Assembly (NCBI GenBank): GCA_003290165.1
Contig: QNQO01002066.1
Location: forward strand, 98,905 to 162,904
Length of the DNA stretch: 64,000 nucleotides
Direction of reading: 5' to 3'
DNA from: Berberis thunbergii
Lineage: Eukaryota > Streptophyta > Magnoliopsida > Ranunculales > Berberidaceae
How positions within the stretch are numbered: the first letter of the stretch is position 1; each line of letters begins with the position of its first letter. A program made the position numbers and the translations under genes. The notes under the pieces were generated by a model. The model had not been told where the DNA came from. It did not search any database and saw only the letters and a program-made list of their open reading frames with translations. Shown piece by piece: positions 33,455 through 45,660 of this stretch.

Positions 33455-35900
33455 CTCGCAAAAATCACCTTGACGATGAGCTTCTTGCCGAGGGCCTCCA
33501 GTTCTTTGAAGATAGGTCAGCCTCCAAATTGAGCATGGCTGAGATTCGGAAGACATATGAGGTCCCTGAAGACCTGCCATTTGACACTTTGAGTGATGAT
33601 TAGACGCCAATGTTTCCTTCGGATGGATTCGTCTGTTTGCACCATGGCATGTTTCAAACTGGTGTCTGTTTCTTGTGCTTGATGAAATCTGGGGCGTTCT
33701 GGAATTCCTCTTGCCCAGTTGGTACCGAATGGGTACAAGACTATTCTTCTTATATTGATCATGGAAAAGGACGACGATGTCCACATGACTCCAAGGGTAA
33801 TTCAGTTCCTAACTTCTCCTCGGCTAAACGATCACGCCTTGTGTAAGATGAAGTCGTCGGCTTGCTTCGGGAAACTGCCAAGTGATTTTGAATTCTGGAA
33901 TAAATTCTGCTTCCTGGCTCATTCGGATTTGAAATACTTCTTGTTTAATGGTTGTCCGCTTGAGCGGGAGTTCAGGCCACTTCGTAAGTATAATTTTGTC
34001 CTTTCTCTTTTGTTGTGTTGATTGTATGCATATGTTCTTTGTAGGGAGGTTCCCCACTACTCCTTTTTCCCTAAAAAAGGAAGCTACTATGAAGGCATTC
34101 TATGACATGGCTCGAATAGGACTGGAGGATGTTATTTCCCGTCCAATTTCAGTCGCAGTGAGTTATGGGCCCATTGGCATGTGGCTCCCACTTTTTCAAA
34201 TTGTCGAAGGTTAAGTCTGAAGATGGAGCTCCTTCCAAGAAAATGAAGGCCTCTAAACTTAAGGCTCCCAGCCTGTTAGACAGAGAGGGGCTTTCCGAGA
34301 TGTTTCCTTCCTTCATAGACTCGAAGAAGTCTGACCCTGGGGTTGGGTCTACTTCCAAATGGTACACTCCGTTGATGAAGGAGAGTGATTCCGACTTGTC
34401 CGTAGAGGCGGAGGTTGCAGCATCTGATTTGGAGAAATACCACCTTTGGCTAGCAGGAGTTGATGATGCGTCGAAGCTGAGTACCGAGCAGGCTGGCTGC
34501 TGTGGCGGCTTCTGCTAACACTGACCAATCCAGACTTGTTCTGCTAGAAGGTCTTGATAAATATTTGTCTGCGGTGCCCGAGGTTAACCGTCCCACTGGT
34601 AGATCGTCTAATAATGGCGATTGTAGTGTGAATTGTTCTTTTTGCAGTCTGCATTGCCCTCCATCTCGCGCCAGGCCGCATATCATGATAATGGAGGGTC
34701 TGATAGACAATTCGCCTTCTTTTCTCCCATTCGAATTCTACTGAGTCGACTCACAATAAAGGGTCGACTACTGGTGACGGAGGAAAGGCGGTAGCTGAGG
34801 GCCCAAGTGCGATGAAGACTGCAAAGGGCAGTGTTGGTGTAATTTTGCATCTGCGAGAGCTTCATCCGAATACGCAGATGAGTCTGTTTGCTCCAGATGT
34901 AGAAAAAATTAGCAACCAAGCTTGACACTAGGAGGTTGATATTGATTATGCTTCAAAAAATCATATCAACGGACATTATAGATTGCTGGCGAATCGTGCT
35001 TCGAAGCCAGAGGAAGATGTGCTGGAAAAGCGTATGGACAAGGGGTTGAAATATCTTATGATGGGGATTTCGCATCTGAGCCAGGTGATCGTTGCTGGGA
35101 CGAAAGTTGAGGCGGCTCGTGAGAGGGTGTACACCACAAAGTGTGTCTTCTCAAATATGCAAAAGTTGTATTCTAATGCACTATTTGAGATTTAATCGCT
35201 AAGAAAGCAGATAGAAAAAATGAGGTTGGAACAATCAGCCATTGATGTAGAGACCTATAGGGATAATTTGGAAGCCCTTAGTCTGATTTAGCAGTGGTGG
35301 TGTCCGCAAGGGACAGATCCAGAGAAGAGCTGAACTTGGTTCGCCATAATCTAGAAGTTGCACAGGAAGCTGTGGCTAAGATGCACTCTGAGTTGCATTC
35401 TCTTGTTGAGGAGAATACTAGGAAATAATCTGAGTGGGTTGTCCAGAGACAGTAGTTAGAAGCCGATGTAGAATTCAACGCTCGGGAAGCAAGGAAAGCT
35501 AGGAACCAGTTTCTCCTGAAACAACACGAACTTAACACAGTTAAAAGTAGCCTGATTACCGAGCAGTCTCAGACTGATGCACTGACAGGCAAGCTGGAGC
35601 TGCTGGAGCATGAGCTTGCTGAAGTAAAGGCGCGCAAAGAAGGGCTTCTCAAGGCGCAAGGCACGTTTGAAATTTTTCAGGATCGTGCATGGGAAGTTAG
35701 AATTGTTGGCACTGATGAAAATAGACCATCCGTACTGAGACCTTTATTATTATAGGAAGGTGTCCTTTGTAGACTTCGGAGTGATCTCTGAGCTGTCAGA
35801 TGAAAAGGGTGATCTCGATCATGATGCTTAAGCTGAGGCACACATGGGCACAACTCCTACTTCTTCTCCTGTAATTGTACCTCCTCCCGATGATCAATAA
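33455..35900 (+). pseudogene. Antisense ORF remnant of Tat-type element (relative to element B)
   Basis: Plus-strand coding-like segments in several frames, opposite to the gag-protease of the same element: LLAEGLQFFEDRSASKLSM, RKTYEVPEDLPFDTLSDD, FPSDGFVCLHHGMFQTGV, VPNGYKTILLILIMEKDD, TPRVIQFLTSPRLND, then FGKLPSDFEFWNKFCFLA. Acidic and Ser-rich stretches and a coiled-coil-like segment (RKQIEKMRLEQSAIDVETY; LDLLEHELAEVKARKE-like) follow to about 35900. An ORF antisense to gag-pol next to the 3' LTR is known in Tat/Ogre elements; the match is from memory of that layout and a general motif likeness. Function unknown. Many stops and shifts. Confidence 0.55.
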
Positions 35901-36359
35901 ATTCTACACATCTATACCTTTTGTTTCAACTACTAATGAAAATGGGTTCTTTTCGAGTATACCGGTACAAAATTATAAATTCCACTATTGAGAGCTCGAT
36001 CGTTTAAGTCGAGAGTAATTCTGACATGTACTTCCATGAGATCTCAGAGTTGCTCTCGCGTGGTTATGTCCAATAGTGAACATTCTGCGAATGGTTTGGC
36101 AGCGGGTTACTCTACCCAGGCTATAGTTCATCCTTGAGATAAGCCATTGGAGGCTCAAGTTATATATTTGACTGTCAGTTGTGGTTGTCGGCATGAGTGA
36201 ACTGTTGTAGTTGAGCACATGCGTTGTTGTCTGTAGTTGAGAAAAAATGCTTCGCCGAGTCAAGTTTCGTAAACTCAGGCTGGTCTCTCGGGTAGCATTT
36301 GTCTGCGCTTAGCGAATTAGTTTTTGAGTCGGCCTAAGTGGCCATTGCTGATAACGGGA

Positions 36360-37200
36360 TTCAGTGTATGTGGGCATGAAGACGCTGGTTGAGCTGTAAT
36401 CGGATTCGACGAACACTGTCCTGAGAAAAAGCAGTGGTCCTGTGGCGAGCCGTTGATATCAGTCAGAGCTGATTAGGCTCCAACCTTCCAAACCATCTAT
36501 ACCCGCGCAGAGCGTGCTACGAATTTGAGATGAGTAAATTCGGCGATCATGGTCTATAGAAGAGCAATGGTCTCATGATGAGCCGTCGACATTAGTCGAA
36601 ACTAACTAAGCTCCCACCTTCCAAACCATCTACACCCGCGTGGAGCGGGCTACAGATTTGGGATGAGAAAATTTGGCGACTATGGTCTGTAGAAGAATAG
36701 TGGTCTCGTGGTGAGACATCAATCGGAGCTGACTAGGCTCCCACCTTCGAAACCATCTACATCCGCACGAAGCGGACTACAGATTTGGGATGAGAAAATT
36801 TGGAGACCATGGTCTGTAGAAGAGCAGTGGTCCCGTGGCAAACTATCGGCATCACTCAGAACTGACTAGGCTCCCACATTCCAAATCATCTACACCCGTC
36901 ACATCGAGCTATAAAATTGGGATTTTGATATTCTGCTACCATGGTCTGTAGAAGAGCAATGGTCCTGTAGCAAGCCGACGACATCAGTCAGAACTGACTA
37001 GGCTCCCACCTTCCAAACCATCTACACCCACGCAGAGCGAGCTACAAGTTTGGGAGTTTGAGATTCGGCGACCATGGTCTTTAGAGAGCAGTGGTCTCGT
37101 GGCAAACTGTAAGACATCAGTCCGAACTAACTAGGCTTCCACCTTCCAAACCTTTTACATCTGAACATAGCAAGCTACAGATTTGGGAGATGACTATAAG
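36360..37200. repeat. About 133-bp tandem repeat in element B (about six copies)
   Basis: The motif ACCTTCCAAACCATCTACA recurs at 36483, 36616, 36743, 36876, 37008 and 37141 (spacings 133, 127, 133, 132, 133), each followed by a GAGC-GGCTACA-ATTTGGGATGAG segment and AGAAGAGCAGTGGTC. Copies have diverged by scattered substitutions. No reading frame runs through them. Confidence 0.88.
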
Positions 37201-39250
37201 TTGTCATCGTCAGTCGTCACTAACTAGATTTACCCTAGATCGGGTTCGACGACCATCGTTCGCGAAGGGGGCGACGATCCCTGGCGATTCATTGTCATCA
37301 GGCGTGAGAGCGCTAAGTAGACTCCCGCTCCTAAACCATCAGCATTCGCAAGCAGCGAACTAGGCGTCGGGGTGAACTAGAAGCCGTCGTCATCAGTCAA
37401 AACTGACTAAGCTTACCTGGCTAGGTTGGGGCTCCACCGGTTACAGGTGTGCAAGCCTACTTCCATAGTCGGATTGCATTGAGCAGATTAATTTCCACTA
37501 ATTTGAATGAAAGTTATTTAAAAACAATGTACCTTAAGTCATCTGGTGATATGTAGGTGTGCTCTGTATGTCAATAGTGACTAGGGCCTCTTGTGTTTGC
37601 GTCAGCGCGGGTGGTAGAGTGTCGCTCAAATAGTGGGTCGAGCCAGTGTACCCATATAAGAAAAATTAGGTCTTGTTGCGGGATCATGGTGCCACATGTA
37701 CGGCATAAATTGCATGGCGCCACGAGTACGTCGTATATTGCGAGACGGTAGAGTATTGGTTACTCCCCCCATTAATGGGGTTGTGTGCAACATCATTCAT
37801 TAATTGAATGTGGACTCATGCGAATTCCTTGGGAACTGGGAACCATCGCTTTCTCGTTTCCCATACGGTATTCAATGTTGTCGTTCCTATTTGGTAAGCC
37901 AATTCGTCTTATAATGGCTTTTTTCACCGTTGAAAGCATTGTGTTCTACAGATTGCACTCTTCAGATGCTCTTACTCAAAAGTTATGTTTTGGGTTTTCC
38001 AAAGGCTGAATGAAGATCTCCTCCACTGGAGTCTTCGAATGTTCTGACATTAGCGTCGATGAGTCTTGATAAGACTTGTTATTATGTGTGTTCACCTGCT
38101 CTGGGTGAGCACCTGACTGGTTCTTTGAGATCTTGTAATTTCTTCTCGTGTTTCGTAGAAGAAGTACGGACTTCCCCTCAAGGGACGAGTCTTTCGTTTA
38201 TGTTTCGGTGCCCTGTCGGTGCTTCGAACTACATAATTTCTAAGATAGCACCAGTACCCAACTTTAGAGCGATTGCTCTCCTCCACCATCAGCTAGTCTT
38301 GACAAGTTATGTTGCGCAAGAACTCGAAGTTGCAGGGCAGAGTAAAGTTGGACATGGCCTATCGGAGGGGGCCATTGACTCTAAGATGCCCCTCTCATCC
38401 CTCAACAGAAGGGCAGTCGATCTATTTCAACCTGATACTTGTCCCAAGTTCGTCTGGTTGGGTGGATCAAGCGTTGAGTTGGTTGTAGCTTCGCCCGGCG
38501 TGTTGCGGGGCCATCAATTACTGATTTTGTACCACCTCGTGTCATCTTAGCAAGGTGGGTTCGACGAAGTATTGAATTGAGTACGCTTTTTCATACTTCA
38601 TTTTGTACATTTGCTCTTGCTAGCAAATCATTTTCTCCGAAGAAATTGCAGAGCAAAACTCATAGAGAGCACCGTAGTTTACCCTGGGTACATTTGCTGT
38701 CACTTTTGAGTCATCTTCTGAAATCAGACTGTTTAAGTAAGTCTTGGTCATCATTGTTACATCTTTCCGGTAATCAATAGAGTTGCGTAATTCTCTTTTA
38801 TTTCTCAAATGAATGCAAATCACGTAAGTTCCTAAGAATTAAAACTCTAAACTAACTACGAAAGAAAGTTAAACAACTTGATAGATTGATTGTCGAGTGA
38901 GAAAGGTTGATCCAATCCTGAAGTAAATTCGCATGGCCCTTTATTGGATTGTAAGTACCTTCAACGAATTGTCAAGTTTCTCTAACGCCGTTGAGGTTAC
39001 TGAAAGGTAATCCTTGCATGGGAGGGTTTTTTCGCACCCACCGACAGTTGTGGGGTTGTGCTCCCGTCTGCAATGATCTCTTCGCTACGCAAGACGTTGA
39101 GCCACTGCAATGTTGGATTGCAATGATCTCTTCCCGGACAACTCCAGCAATGTTGAACTGTCCTTTATCACTAAGTTGAGCCACTGCTACTGGGTTTTTG
39201 TCCCCATCTGAAAGGATTGACTCTTCCCCAATTCTGAGTCTGACTTCTGT
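37201..39250. other. Non-coding part of element B between tandem repeats and protease
   Basis: No gene seen. At about 37756 the bases TACTCCCCCCATTAATGGGG resemble the purine-tract region next to 3' LTRs of A and B, and 37980-38300 resembles 29060-29300 in fragment A. This suggests a second internal end, perhaps from an old recombination. On the minus strand near 38790-38740 AGAATTACGCAA and TTGATTACCGGAAAGATG match element E at 63815-63855. Confidence 0.5.
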
Positions 39251-40682
39251 TCAACTTTGTTGGCGGGCTCCAACTGAATCTAAAAATATTCTATCTACTT
39301 TAGCGCAACATAGTGGCAGCCCCGTGCAGTTGGTCGGGCCCCATGAATCGTTCCCTCCGAGTGGTTTGCGGTATACTTGATGCACCTGATGAAGGGTGAA
39401 GACCACCACTTCCATCTGGTGAAGCAAGGGTTTCCCCAAGATGAGGTTATAGGTAGATGGTGCATTTACTACCATAAAGTCTAGGAACATGGCCTTCCTC
39501 AGTTGTGGCTCTCCTGCCACCACTGCTAGCCTCATCTTCCAGATTAGTTATCATCCTTGAGGTCCTTGTTGCAAAATGCATTGTAGAATAAACATCGAGG
39601 GAGCTTCCCCTGTCCACCAGGGCCCTCTTTACCTCCCACTTTGCAATAGAGACTGAAATGACAAAAGCGTCATTGTGCGGTGTGCGGACGCCTTTGATGT
39701 CCTTATCTTTGAATGTCAAGGTTGGGATGGGGCTCTGCACTCGCGAGTAGTACCCGTGTTTGTCCTCGCTAGTGGGTTGTGTCCGCATCTCAAGGACTGT
39801 CCGCTTTCAAGACTTGTTGGATTGTTCTTCTTCTTATCCGACTCCGTGAAGGACATATATAAATGCCCGGAGCCTCCTTTACAATTTCTTTGGTCGCCTC
39901 TCCCCTTTCCCTGGTCTGGTCTTTCTTTTTATTCCTACCCAGAAACTCCTTCAGCTTGCCTTTTCGAATCCAATACTCAATCTCGTACCTTAGACTCTTG
40001 CAATCATTGGTGTCGTGGCCACCCTCCTTGTGGTACGAGCAATACTTGATGTTGTCTTCGAACTTCTTCAAGGGCCACTTTAGATCCTTCAACTTCTTCA
40101 TGGAATGAAGGACGTCTGACAAACTAAAGTTGAGGGTGGTTATGGTCCTGGATCCAACATAGTTGGAAGATTTCTCTAGCCTTGGTAGCCAGAGTTCAAC
40201 CTATTGTCGCTGCGTTTTCGTTTGTTTCTATCTTCATCTTCGCCTATTTCCTTCCTTTCTGTCTCTTAAAATGGAGGGTTTTTTTTCTACTTCAGCTTCC
40301 TTCTTTATTGTTCTCATTTCCTCCAAGGTGATGTACTTTTGGGCGCTTTTCAAGAGTTATACGACATCCAAAGGGGGTTCCAAGGTGAGGAAATTGTAAA
40401 ACTTTCCCTCTCTTAGACTCGCAGTAAAAGTTGTAACGGCGGTATTGTCGCTGCAGCCGTCAATGAGTGGCAACTCGTTATTGAAGCGCGTGACGTATTC
40501 CTATAGCATTTCATTTGACTTCTGCCTCAGGGAGAATATATAGTGCAGGCCCTTTCTGATCTGCTGGTTGCCGACAAAGCGTGTCAGGAGTTATTTGGCC
40601 AGTGTCTTGAATGAGTCAATTGACTCTAAGCATTTGACATGTCCCCCTAGTCTCCATTGTTGCAGGATCAGGTGGTCACCAT
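39251..40682 (-). pseudogene. gag and protease remnants of element B
   Basis: Gag starts at ATG 40680-40682 (minus) like element E but jumps after about 20 codons to an internal segment (CLESIDSFKTLAK), so most of the N-terminal gag is deleted. It continues as GNQQIRKGLHYIFSLRQKSN, NNELPLIDGCSDNTAVT, SLSDVLHSMKKLKDLKWPL and the knuckle-like CSYHKEGGHDTNDC in 39790-40122. The protease in 39447-39788 reads VDRGSSLDV where D-T-G-S-S is expected, so the catalytic triad is altered. A further frame holds NAPSTYNLILGKPLLHQM. After about 39250 coding stops. Confidence 0.75.
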
Positions 40683-40734
40683 CTTCTTGAACTCTAAAGA
40701 GAGATGATGTTAGTGTTTTTCTAGGAACTTTGTT

Positions 40735-40974
40735 GTTCCCCACTGACAGCGCCAAACTAATGCAATCGATTTTCGCTCCCTGTTTGACCTTGACCAACTA
40801 ACCTGCACAAGGAATGCAAGTAAGCCATGGACCACCATTATTGTGGCCGATGGCACTTTGATGCTAAAGTTAGATACGGATTTGAGGAAGACTTAATGTT
40901 GTAAATAAGGAATGTGTAGCGTACATTTGTTCACAACCCTCATGTCTTATTTATAGTGCTACATTTGTTCATCA
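40735..40974 (-). repeat. 5' LTR (truncated) and primer site of element B
   Basis: The LTR runs 40974-40758 on the minus strand, 217 bp against 673 for the 3' LTR. Homology breaks at about 40959 (after TTATTTATAGTG) and jumps to a CATCA terminus. It is followed on the minus strand by the primer site TTTGGCGCTGTCAGTGGGG at 40756-40738. Confidence 0.75.
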
Positions 40975-41600
40975 CTTACTATGCTTTTCGGATCCAATTA
41001 GTGAGTAGGCTTGATGGGTAAAAACAAAGAACAAAACACAATCAAATTAGGATATTGTTGATTCCCTTTAAAGATGCAAATTTGCTAGTTGGGGTTTTAA
41101 GCTAAATTGGGACAAAGTTGTTTGAGGTTGGACCTTGATCTCTTCATGGACACTTCGCCTATGAATATTTCTTGCCCAAATGCCTCTAAAATAAAATACA
41201 CTATTTAAAATAAAAAAAATTAAACAACAAGGTTTAGAGGGTAAACGATGTTACAAGCATTAAATGCAAGTAGCTTTCTAAAGCTTGTGTTGCTCGCGCT
41301 CGTGTTTTTTTCCGAGAGCAAAATGAATATATTTCTTTAAAATGTATTTGCTAATAAAAATAAAAGATAAAAGACTAAAAGTTCCAATCTATCCGTCGGA
41401 CCACTCCACTAAGGATTCACAACAATCTTCCATACCAAGAAAAACTAAATGTTTGCGTTCTTCATAATGAGAATGAAGAATCTATCATTTACTTTTGCAT
41501 TGCAAATTCACAAAGGAAATTTGGAGAAGCTTTCTTGTAGAATCCGGCGAGATTATGATGATCCATGGCTCCATCCAAGATTGGTTAGTTTCATGGTCGC
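40975..41600 (+). repeat. LINE-derived repeat R2, copy 1, middle piece
   Basis: Parallel to 59385-59560 and 59870-60315: GATCCAATTA-TGAGTAGGCTTGAT, TTGATTCCCTTTAAAG, ACAAGGTTTAGAGGGTAA, ACAAGCATTAAATGCAAGTA, CCATCCAAGATTGGTTAGTT. Near 41450-41560 the frames (HNENEESI, WRSFL, HGSIQDWLVSWS) recall the C-terminal zf-RVT region of plant LINE ORF2. Copy 1 lacks the CACTA MITE found in copy 2. Element D interrupts it at 41600. Confidence 0.65.
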
Positions 41601-43378
41601 GAGACATCAAACAGTCACTTAATCACAGCCATACACATGGCATGGACTAACCCTAGCATGTAAAAGGCTTAACTACTGTTCAGCGAATCACAAGGGTTTC
41701 TTCTCCGAAAGACTAGGCATCTTTAGCACCTTCCTCTTCTGAGACCCAGGTGTCGAAGCCTCAGTGCCCTAAGAAGAACCGGTAGACACGGATAGGGCAC
41801 GCCCACATCACCGACCTCACCAGAAAATAATCTACTCCGCCTAATATTATCTGGATGGATAACTTCTAGAATAGGCACCAGATGCAGAGCGAGAAAGCTA
41901 ACTTTCATCTTCTCCTCTTTAGAAGCGATGAGAGTAGAGTCATGCACTCCTAGTTAGAGACAAAGAATGAGTTGGACACTGACAAATATTAATAGAAAAT
42001 AAAAATAAGTTACAGAGGTCCCCAATACTTGGACTTCGCATAAGCAAAAAAAACAGAACATCTGTCAATCCTTCGGATCCTCGAAGTGGCCAGTTAGACA
42101 ACGTGGCCTCCACACCCAACAGACACCATGGTTGTTCATCCTGATGGAAGCTAGATAATGAAGGAACCTCGTCATCATATGGATCCATGCGTCATTTGCC
42201 CTAATCAGAATAACAACCAGTACATGCCACCATCTTGGTATTATCTGAGTCGGGCAATGCCCAAATAATACAAGGCGTCAGATGATGCTATGAACAGGGA
42301 AACGCAGGCCAGCCTTGAACATGGCTTTGTACGGGTAGATGCGCCCTTCTAACAGAACAAAGTGAGAATTCTTTTTCGTAAGAAGCGACACTCCCAGATT
42401 ACTAGGGAGTTCATATTACCTACAGAGGGCAGCCAGTCCTCCTCGGACAATAGTGACTTTCTAAAGAGTTCTAAGCTTCCTTGTTGCCTCCCTCACGAGA
42501 AATTAAGTTGTGCAGACATGATTGAATAAAGAACTCAGGCTCAACGGGACCAGATAAACACAATTCGAAACAAAGAGAAGCTTTTAGAAGGTAATGGTGA
42601 AAACTCCCCCAAAACAGGCTTATATAGGTTTGGCGCGAAGGGGAGACATCTACCTAATCAGTGCATAAACATTTAATGCGACGTGACAGCCAAAAAAGTG
42701 ACGAAAATAAGCCATCATGGCATACCACTAACCCCCACATACTATCAGTTAGTGGCTCAGTGCACCGACCCAATAACTAAGCGAGTAGCTGATGAGACAT
42801 CAAACAGTCACTCAATCAAAGTCGTACACGTAGCATGGACTAAACCTAGTACGTAAAAGGCTTCATCGCAGTCCCACACGGACACATGCTTAAACTATTG
42901 TTCAGCCCGTAAGTCAAGCGTCCAGGCCTAAGGCACGCCAGCCTCAAAGGCACGGGTCTTAGGGCTTGGCCCAGGACAATAAGACCTAAGCAATGAATCT
43001 CAGAGTTGTTAAAAGCCCGAGATCTACTTGCACGAAATTACTTCTAGCCCAGTAAAGCATTGGGTCCTAAACAGAGCAAGTGCTGAAGAACTCGGTCATG
43101 CACAGGTAAGATCTTATGCCAAATCATCTCCCTCCATCACGCCCTCGATCACAAGGACAATTGGGGAGGAAACACTAGATATAAGAATCGATGAAAGGAG
43201 AAAGAAAGGTATGCATACACACTGCAATTTACATAGTTTTCACTCTTCCTTGAATTCATATATGACTTAAGCATCAGAGTGCATTCGGCCACCACAACGA
43301 TTGTCCCTGGCTTAACCAATGCTCATTTTTGCAAGTTTGATATCATCGGGATCAGCGAGGACAGATTTGAACACATCA
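41601..43378 (+). mobile_element. Tat-like Gypsy element D, internally deleted, plus orientation
   Basis: Inserted between TTTCATGG(T)CGC and TTATCAAC of repeat R2; copy 2 reads GGTTGCTTATCAAC without it. The left end is about 90 bp of an LTR start (GAGACATCAAACAGTCAC... to TTCAGCG), then about 1.1 kb of internal DNA with no recognised gene, a purine tract (CAATAACTAAGCGAGTAGC) and a full 589-bp LTR at 42790-43378. No gag, protease or RT is visible. The target duplication is too decayed to define (GTCGC / ATCAC). Confidence 0.7.
42790..43378 (+). repeat. 3' LTR of element D (589 bp)
   Basis: TGATGAGACATCAAACAGTC...TTTGAACACATCA, the same length as and inverted relative to 28216-28804. A TATA-like AGATATAAGAATCG lies near 43180. 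Confidence 0.85.
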
Positions 43379-43890
43379 ATCACTTATCAACATATCTAGG
43401 TGAGGGAATTTGCTTTGGGTTAGAGTTCCTCATGTTATGATGTGTTATGTTTGGACGGAAAGAAATAGAAGGATTTTTTAAGAGCTTAATAAATCTGAAA
43501 ATTCGATTATGTTGGGGACAAGAGAGTTATTGTGGAGAATAGGCTCGGCCTAGAACCAATTCACTGACTTATACTTCGACACATTCGTGGTTTATTGAAT
43601 TTCTTTGTTATGTGATTGATGTTCTTGTTATAGTTGTAGCGAGTGTCTCTGTCTTTTCCATCATCTTAAAAAAAATATTTTTGTTTGGCCTTGCCAAAAA
43701 AAAAAAAATTCATACCAAATATTTGGAGTCGCATATTAAAATCTTATAATGACCAAATTTCAACTCACAACAATGAGAATGATTATCTATGATATAGTCT
43801 CGCCAACAAAACATTTGCATCATATATCTTTCTCACTTTGATCACTTCCCCCTGAAGAACTAAATTTCATAGCTTTTAGCATGATCCAAC
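43379..43890 (+). repeat. LINE-derived repeat R2, copy 1, right piece
   Basis: Continues the repeat after element D: TTATCAACATATCTAGG, then the frame C-VWTERNRRIF, a hallmark of the end of plant LINE ORF2, at about 43447-43480. Copy 2 has VWKERKTRIF near 60385. A-runs occur at 43671 and 43697. Homology with copy 2 goes on to TTTTAGCAT at about 43883, so the repeated unit is more than the LINE tail. Confidence 0.65.
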
Positions 43891-45041
43891 GAGGCCCTGT
43901 TGTTATAAAACCCCACATCCAGGGGCTCAGTGCTAGAGGTATTTAAATTTGTAACAATATCATTGCTATGTATAGTCGACCTAGAGTGGGTGCGTGTATG
44001 AAACACCAACAATTTATTGATAACTTTTTAATAAAATGTCAATGATATAGTTTGATATCTTTATAATTATTGAGTGCTAAGTTGATATGCATTTGATCCG
44101 GATGCTAACTTTTATCCTTCATCAAAATGGGTTTTTTGGGGTGGTACCAAGGAAAAGCTATATCGTTTTCCACGCCAAAAAAGGACACAAAACCTTATTG
44201 TCAACATGTGATGTGTGCAAGGATTGTGATTTCTTTTTTCGAGGTAATCTCGGTAAATTGAGCTTAAGAAATATTTCATTGTGTATATAAAAAGGTAAGA
44301 ATTTCGTTTATAATTTTGAAGTTATCAATATAATTTAAGCATTTTAAACTCTTATATACTACAAAAAAAAGTATCACAAGACCCATAATTTCAAACAAAC
44401 AATATGTTGCATAAGAATTGCTTATGTAACAAAATATTAGTACTAAGCTAAGGTTAAAATGGGTTAAAATGTAGGAAAATTGAGATTGGTGTGCGTAACA
44501 AAATAAATGAATATCGAAAGAAATTTGGGTAACTCAAAAAAAAATTTATTTCGTGATATTTCGACATTTTCGAGAAATCACATTCCTTGGATTGCGTTCA
44601 GCAATGCATGTGACTATGCCCAAGCACATGGGAAGAATTCTTCACGGAAACGAAGACTATCTCAACTAAACTCGAAAACTTTGATCCAAAAACTTGATTG
44701 ATCTCAAATCTGACCACAAATGCACACTTATCCATTGAGTTAGAAACCGGAAAGCACGGGTCGAATCACACAAGGAGTGCTTATAATTGAAAACCAATTT
44801 TGTAAATCAACTTATAATACTTAACTGAGTTAGAACAAAGATTTTTAATGAAGAATCTTAAGATAGAACAACAGTGTAAACCTAGCTAAGATGAGAATTT
44901 AAGAAAAGATTTTAGGGCTTTAGGAATCACCACCATGGATTGATAGTTCCCCTTGGCCACTCTGAAGTTCAACCTTTCGAATTTCAATAGCACATCCTAA
45001 AGTAGACTATCATCCTACCTCATAATGGAAGATATAAAAAT
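43891..45041. other. No recognisable gene
   Basis: AT-rich DNA with short open frames at 44087-44290 and 44507-44701 that match nothing I recognise and have no supporting splice or neighbour context. The right part (44700-45040) may belong to the element that includes repeat R1. Confidence 0.5.
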
Positions 45042-45235
45042 GTGAACAACTTGTTGTAAGCCTAAGTTATTCTACTAAACTAAGAATCAAATAAGATTTC
45101 AAAGCGAAAAAGGAATTCATCTGGCTAGATGAAGCACCTAATATCTAACAAATCATGGTGAAACTTAGACTAATAATATACAAACATAAAAGCTTATGGC
45201 TTATTAGGGAAATGCATGGATAGAAAAGTATATAA
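45042..45235. repeat. Dispersed repeat R1, copy 2, left piece
   Basis: Nearly collinear with 27776-27968, including CTTGTTGTAAGCCTAAG and AACTAAGAATCAAATAAGAT, and ending AAGTATATA. The match stops exactly where CACTA-like sequence starts. Confidence 0.75.
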
Positions 45236-45258
45236 CCAGTACAAGTGATTTGTTTTAA

Positions 45259-45660
45259 ACAGTGCTTCGAAAAGCGCCGGAAAAAGTATGTGCCGCCAAA
45301 AGATTAACGACGCTTTATGTGAAGCGCCAGTTAAAATCTATATTTACGGCGCTTCTAAAACGCCGTAATAGCTTATATAAGCGCCGCTAAAGGAATGGAT
45401 ATGTCAATTCCCATTTGGATGCAAACGTCGTATTTATAACTTTTAATGGCGCTATAAAGCGTCGATAAAGATATTTTGCGATGCTTTTAAAGCGCCGGTT
45501 ATGTTAACAAACCTGTAAAAATCGGTAGTTACAACCTTTTAATGGAGCTTTAAAGCGCCAATAAAGATTCTTTGCCACGCTTTTAAAGCGCCAATTGTGT
45601 TAACAAACCTGTAAAAATAAACTTTTAGTGGCGCTTTGAAAGTGCCAGTTATGTAAATAT
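45259..45660. repeat. Subterminal repeat array of the CACTA element
   Basis: At least ten AAGCGCC or GGCGCTT motifs in both orientations, often as palindromes (GGCGCTT..AAAGCGCC). Arrays of this kind bind the TNPA-type protein in CACTA elements. CpG decay (GCGCC to GCGTC, GCGCT to GAGCT) is visible. Confidence 0.8.

Larger units (their letters stand above)
32521..40974 (-). mobile_element. Tat-like Gypsy element B, non-autonomous (gag-protease only), minus orientation
   Basis: Lies between TTACTA copies (32515-32520 and 40976-40981), a target duplication in repeat R2. Reading on the minus strand: 5' LTR 40974-40758 (internally deleted), primer site 40757-40735 (TTTGGCGCTGTCAGTGGGG), gag and protease to about 39250, non-coding DNA, about six 133-bp tandem repeats, a plus-strand (antisense) ORF remnant, purine tract (ACTCGGGGGAGCAGC) and 3' LTR 33193-32521. 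There is no trace of reverse transcriptase, RNase H or integrase in 8.45 kb. Element E has the same protease-to-non-coding transition, suggesting a family-level loss. Confidence 0.82.

Noticed and set aside
36360..37200. CRISPR-like regular repeats
   Set aside because: Units of about 133 bp have no short conserved repeat alternating with unique spacers, and lie in a plant retrotransposon.
43028..43270. Small plus-strand gene
   Set aside because: Lies within the LTR of element D.
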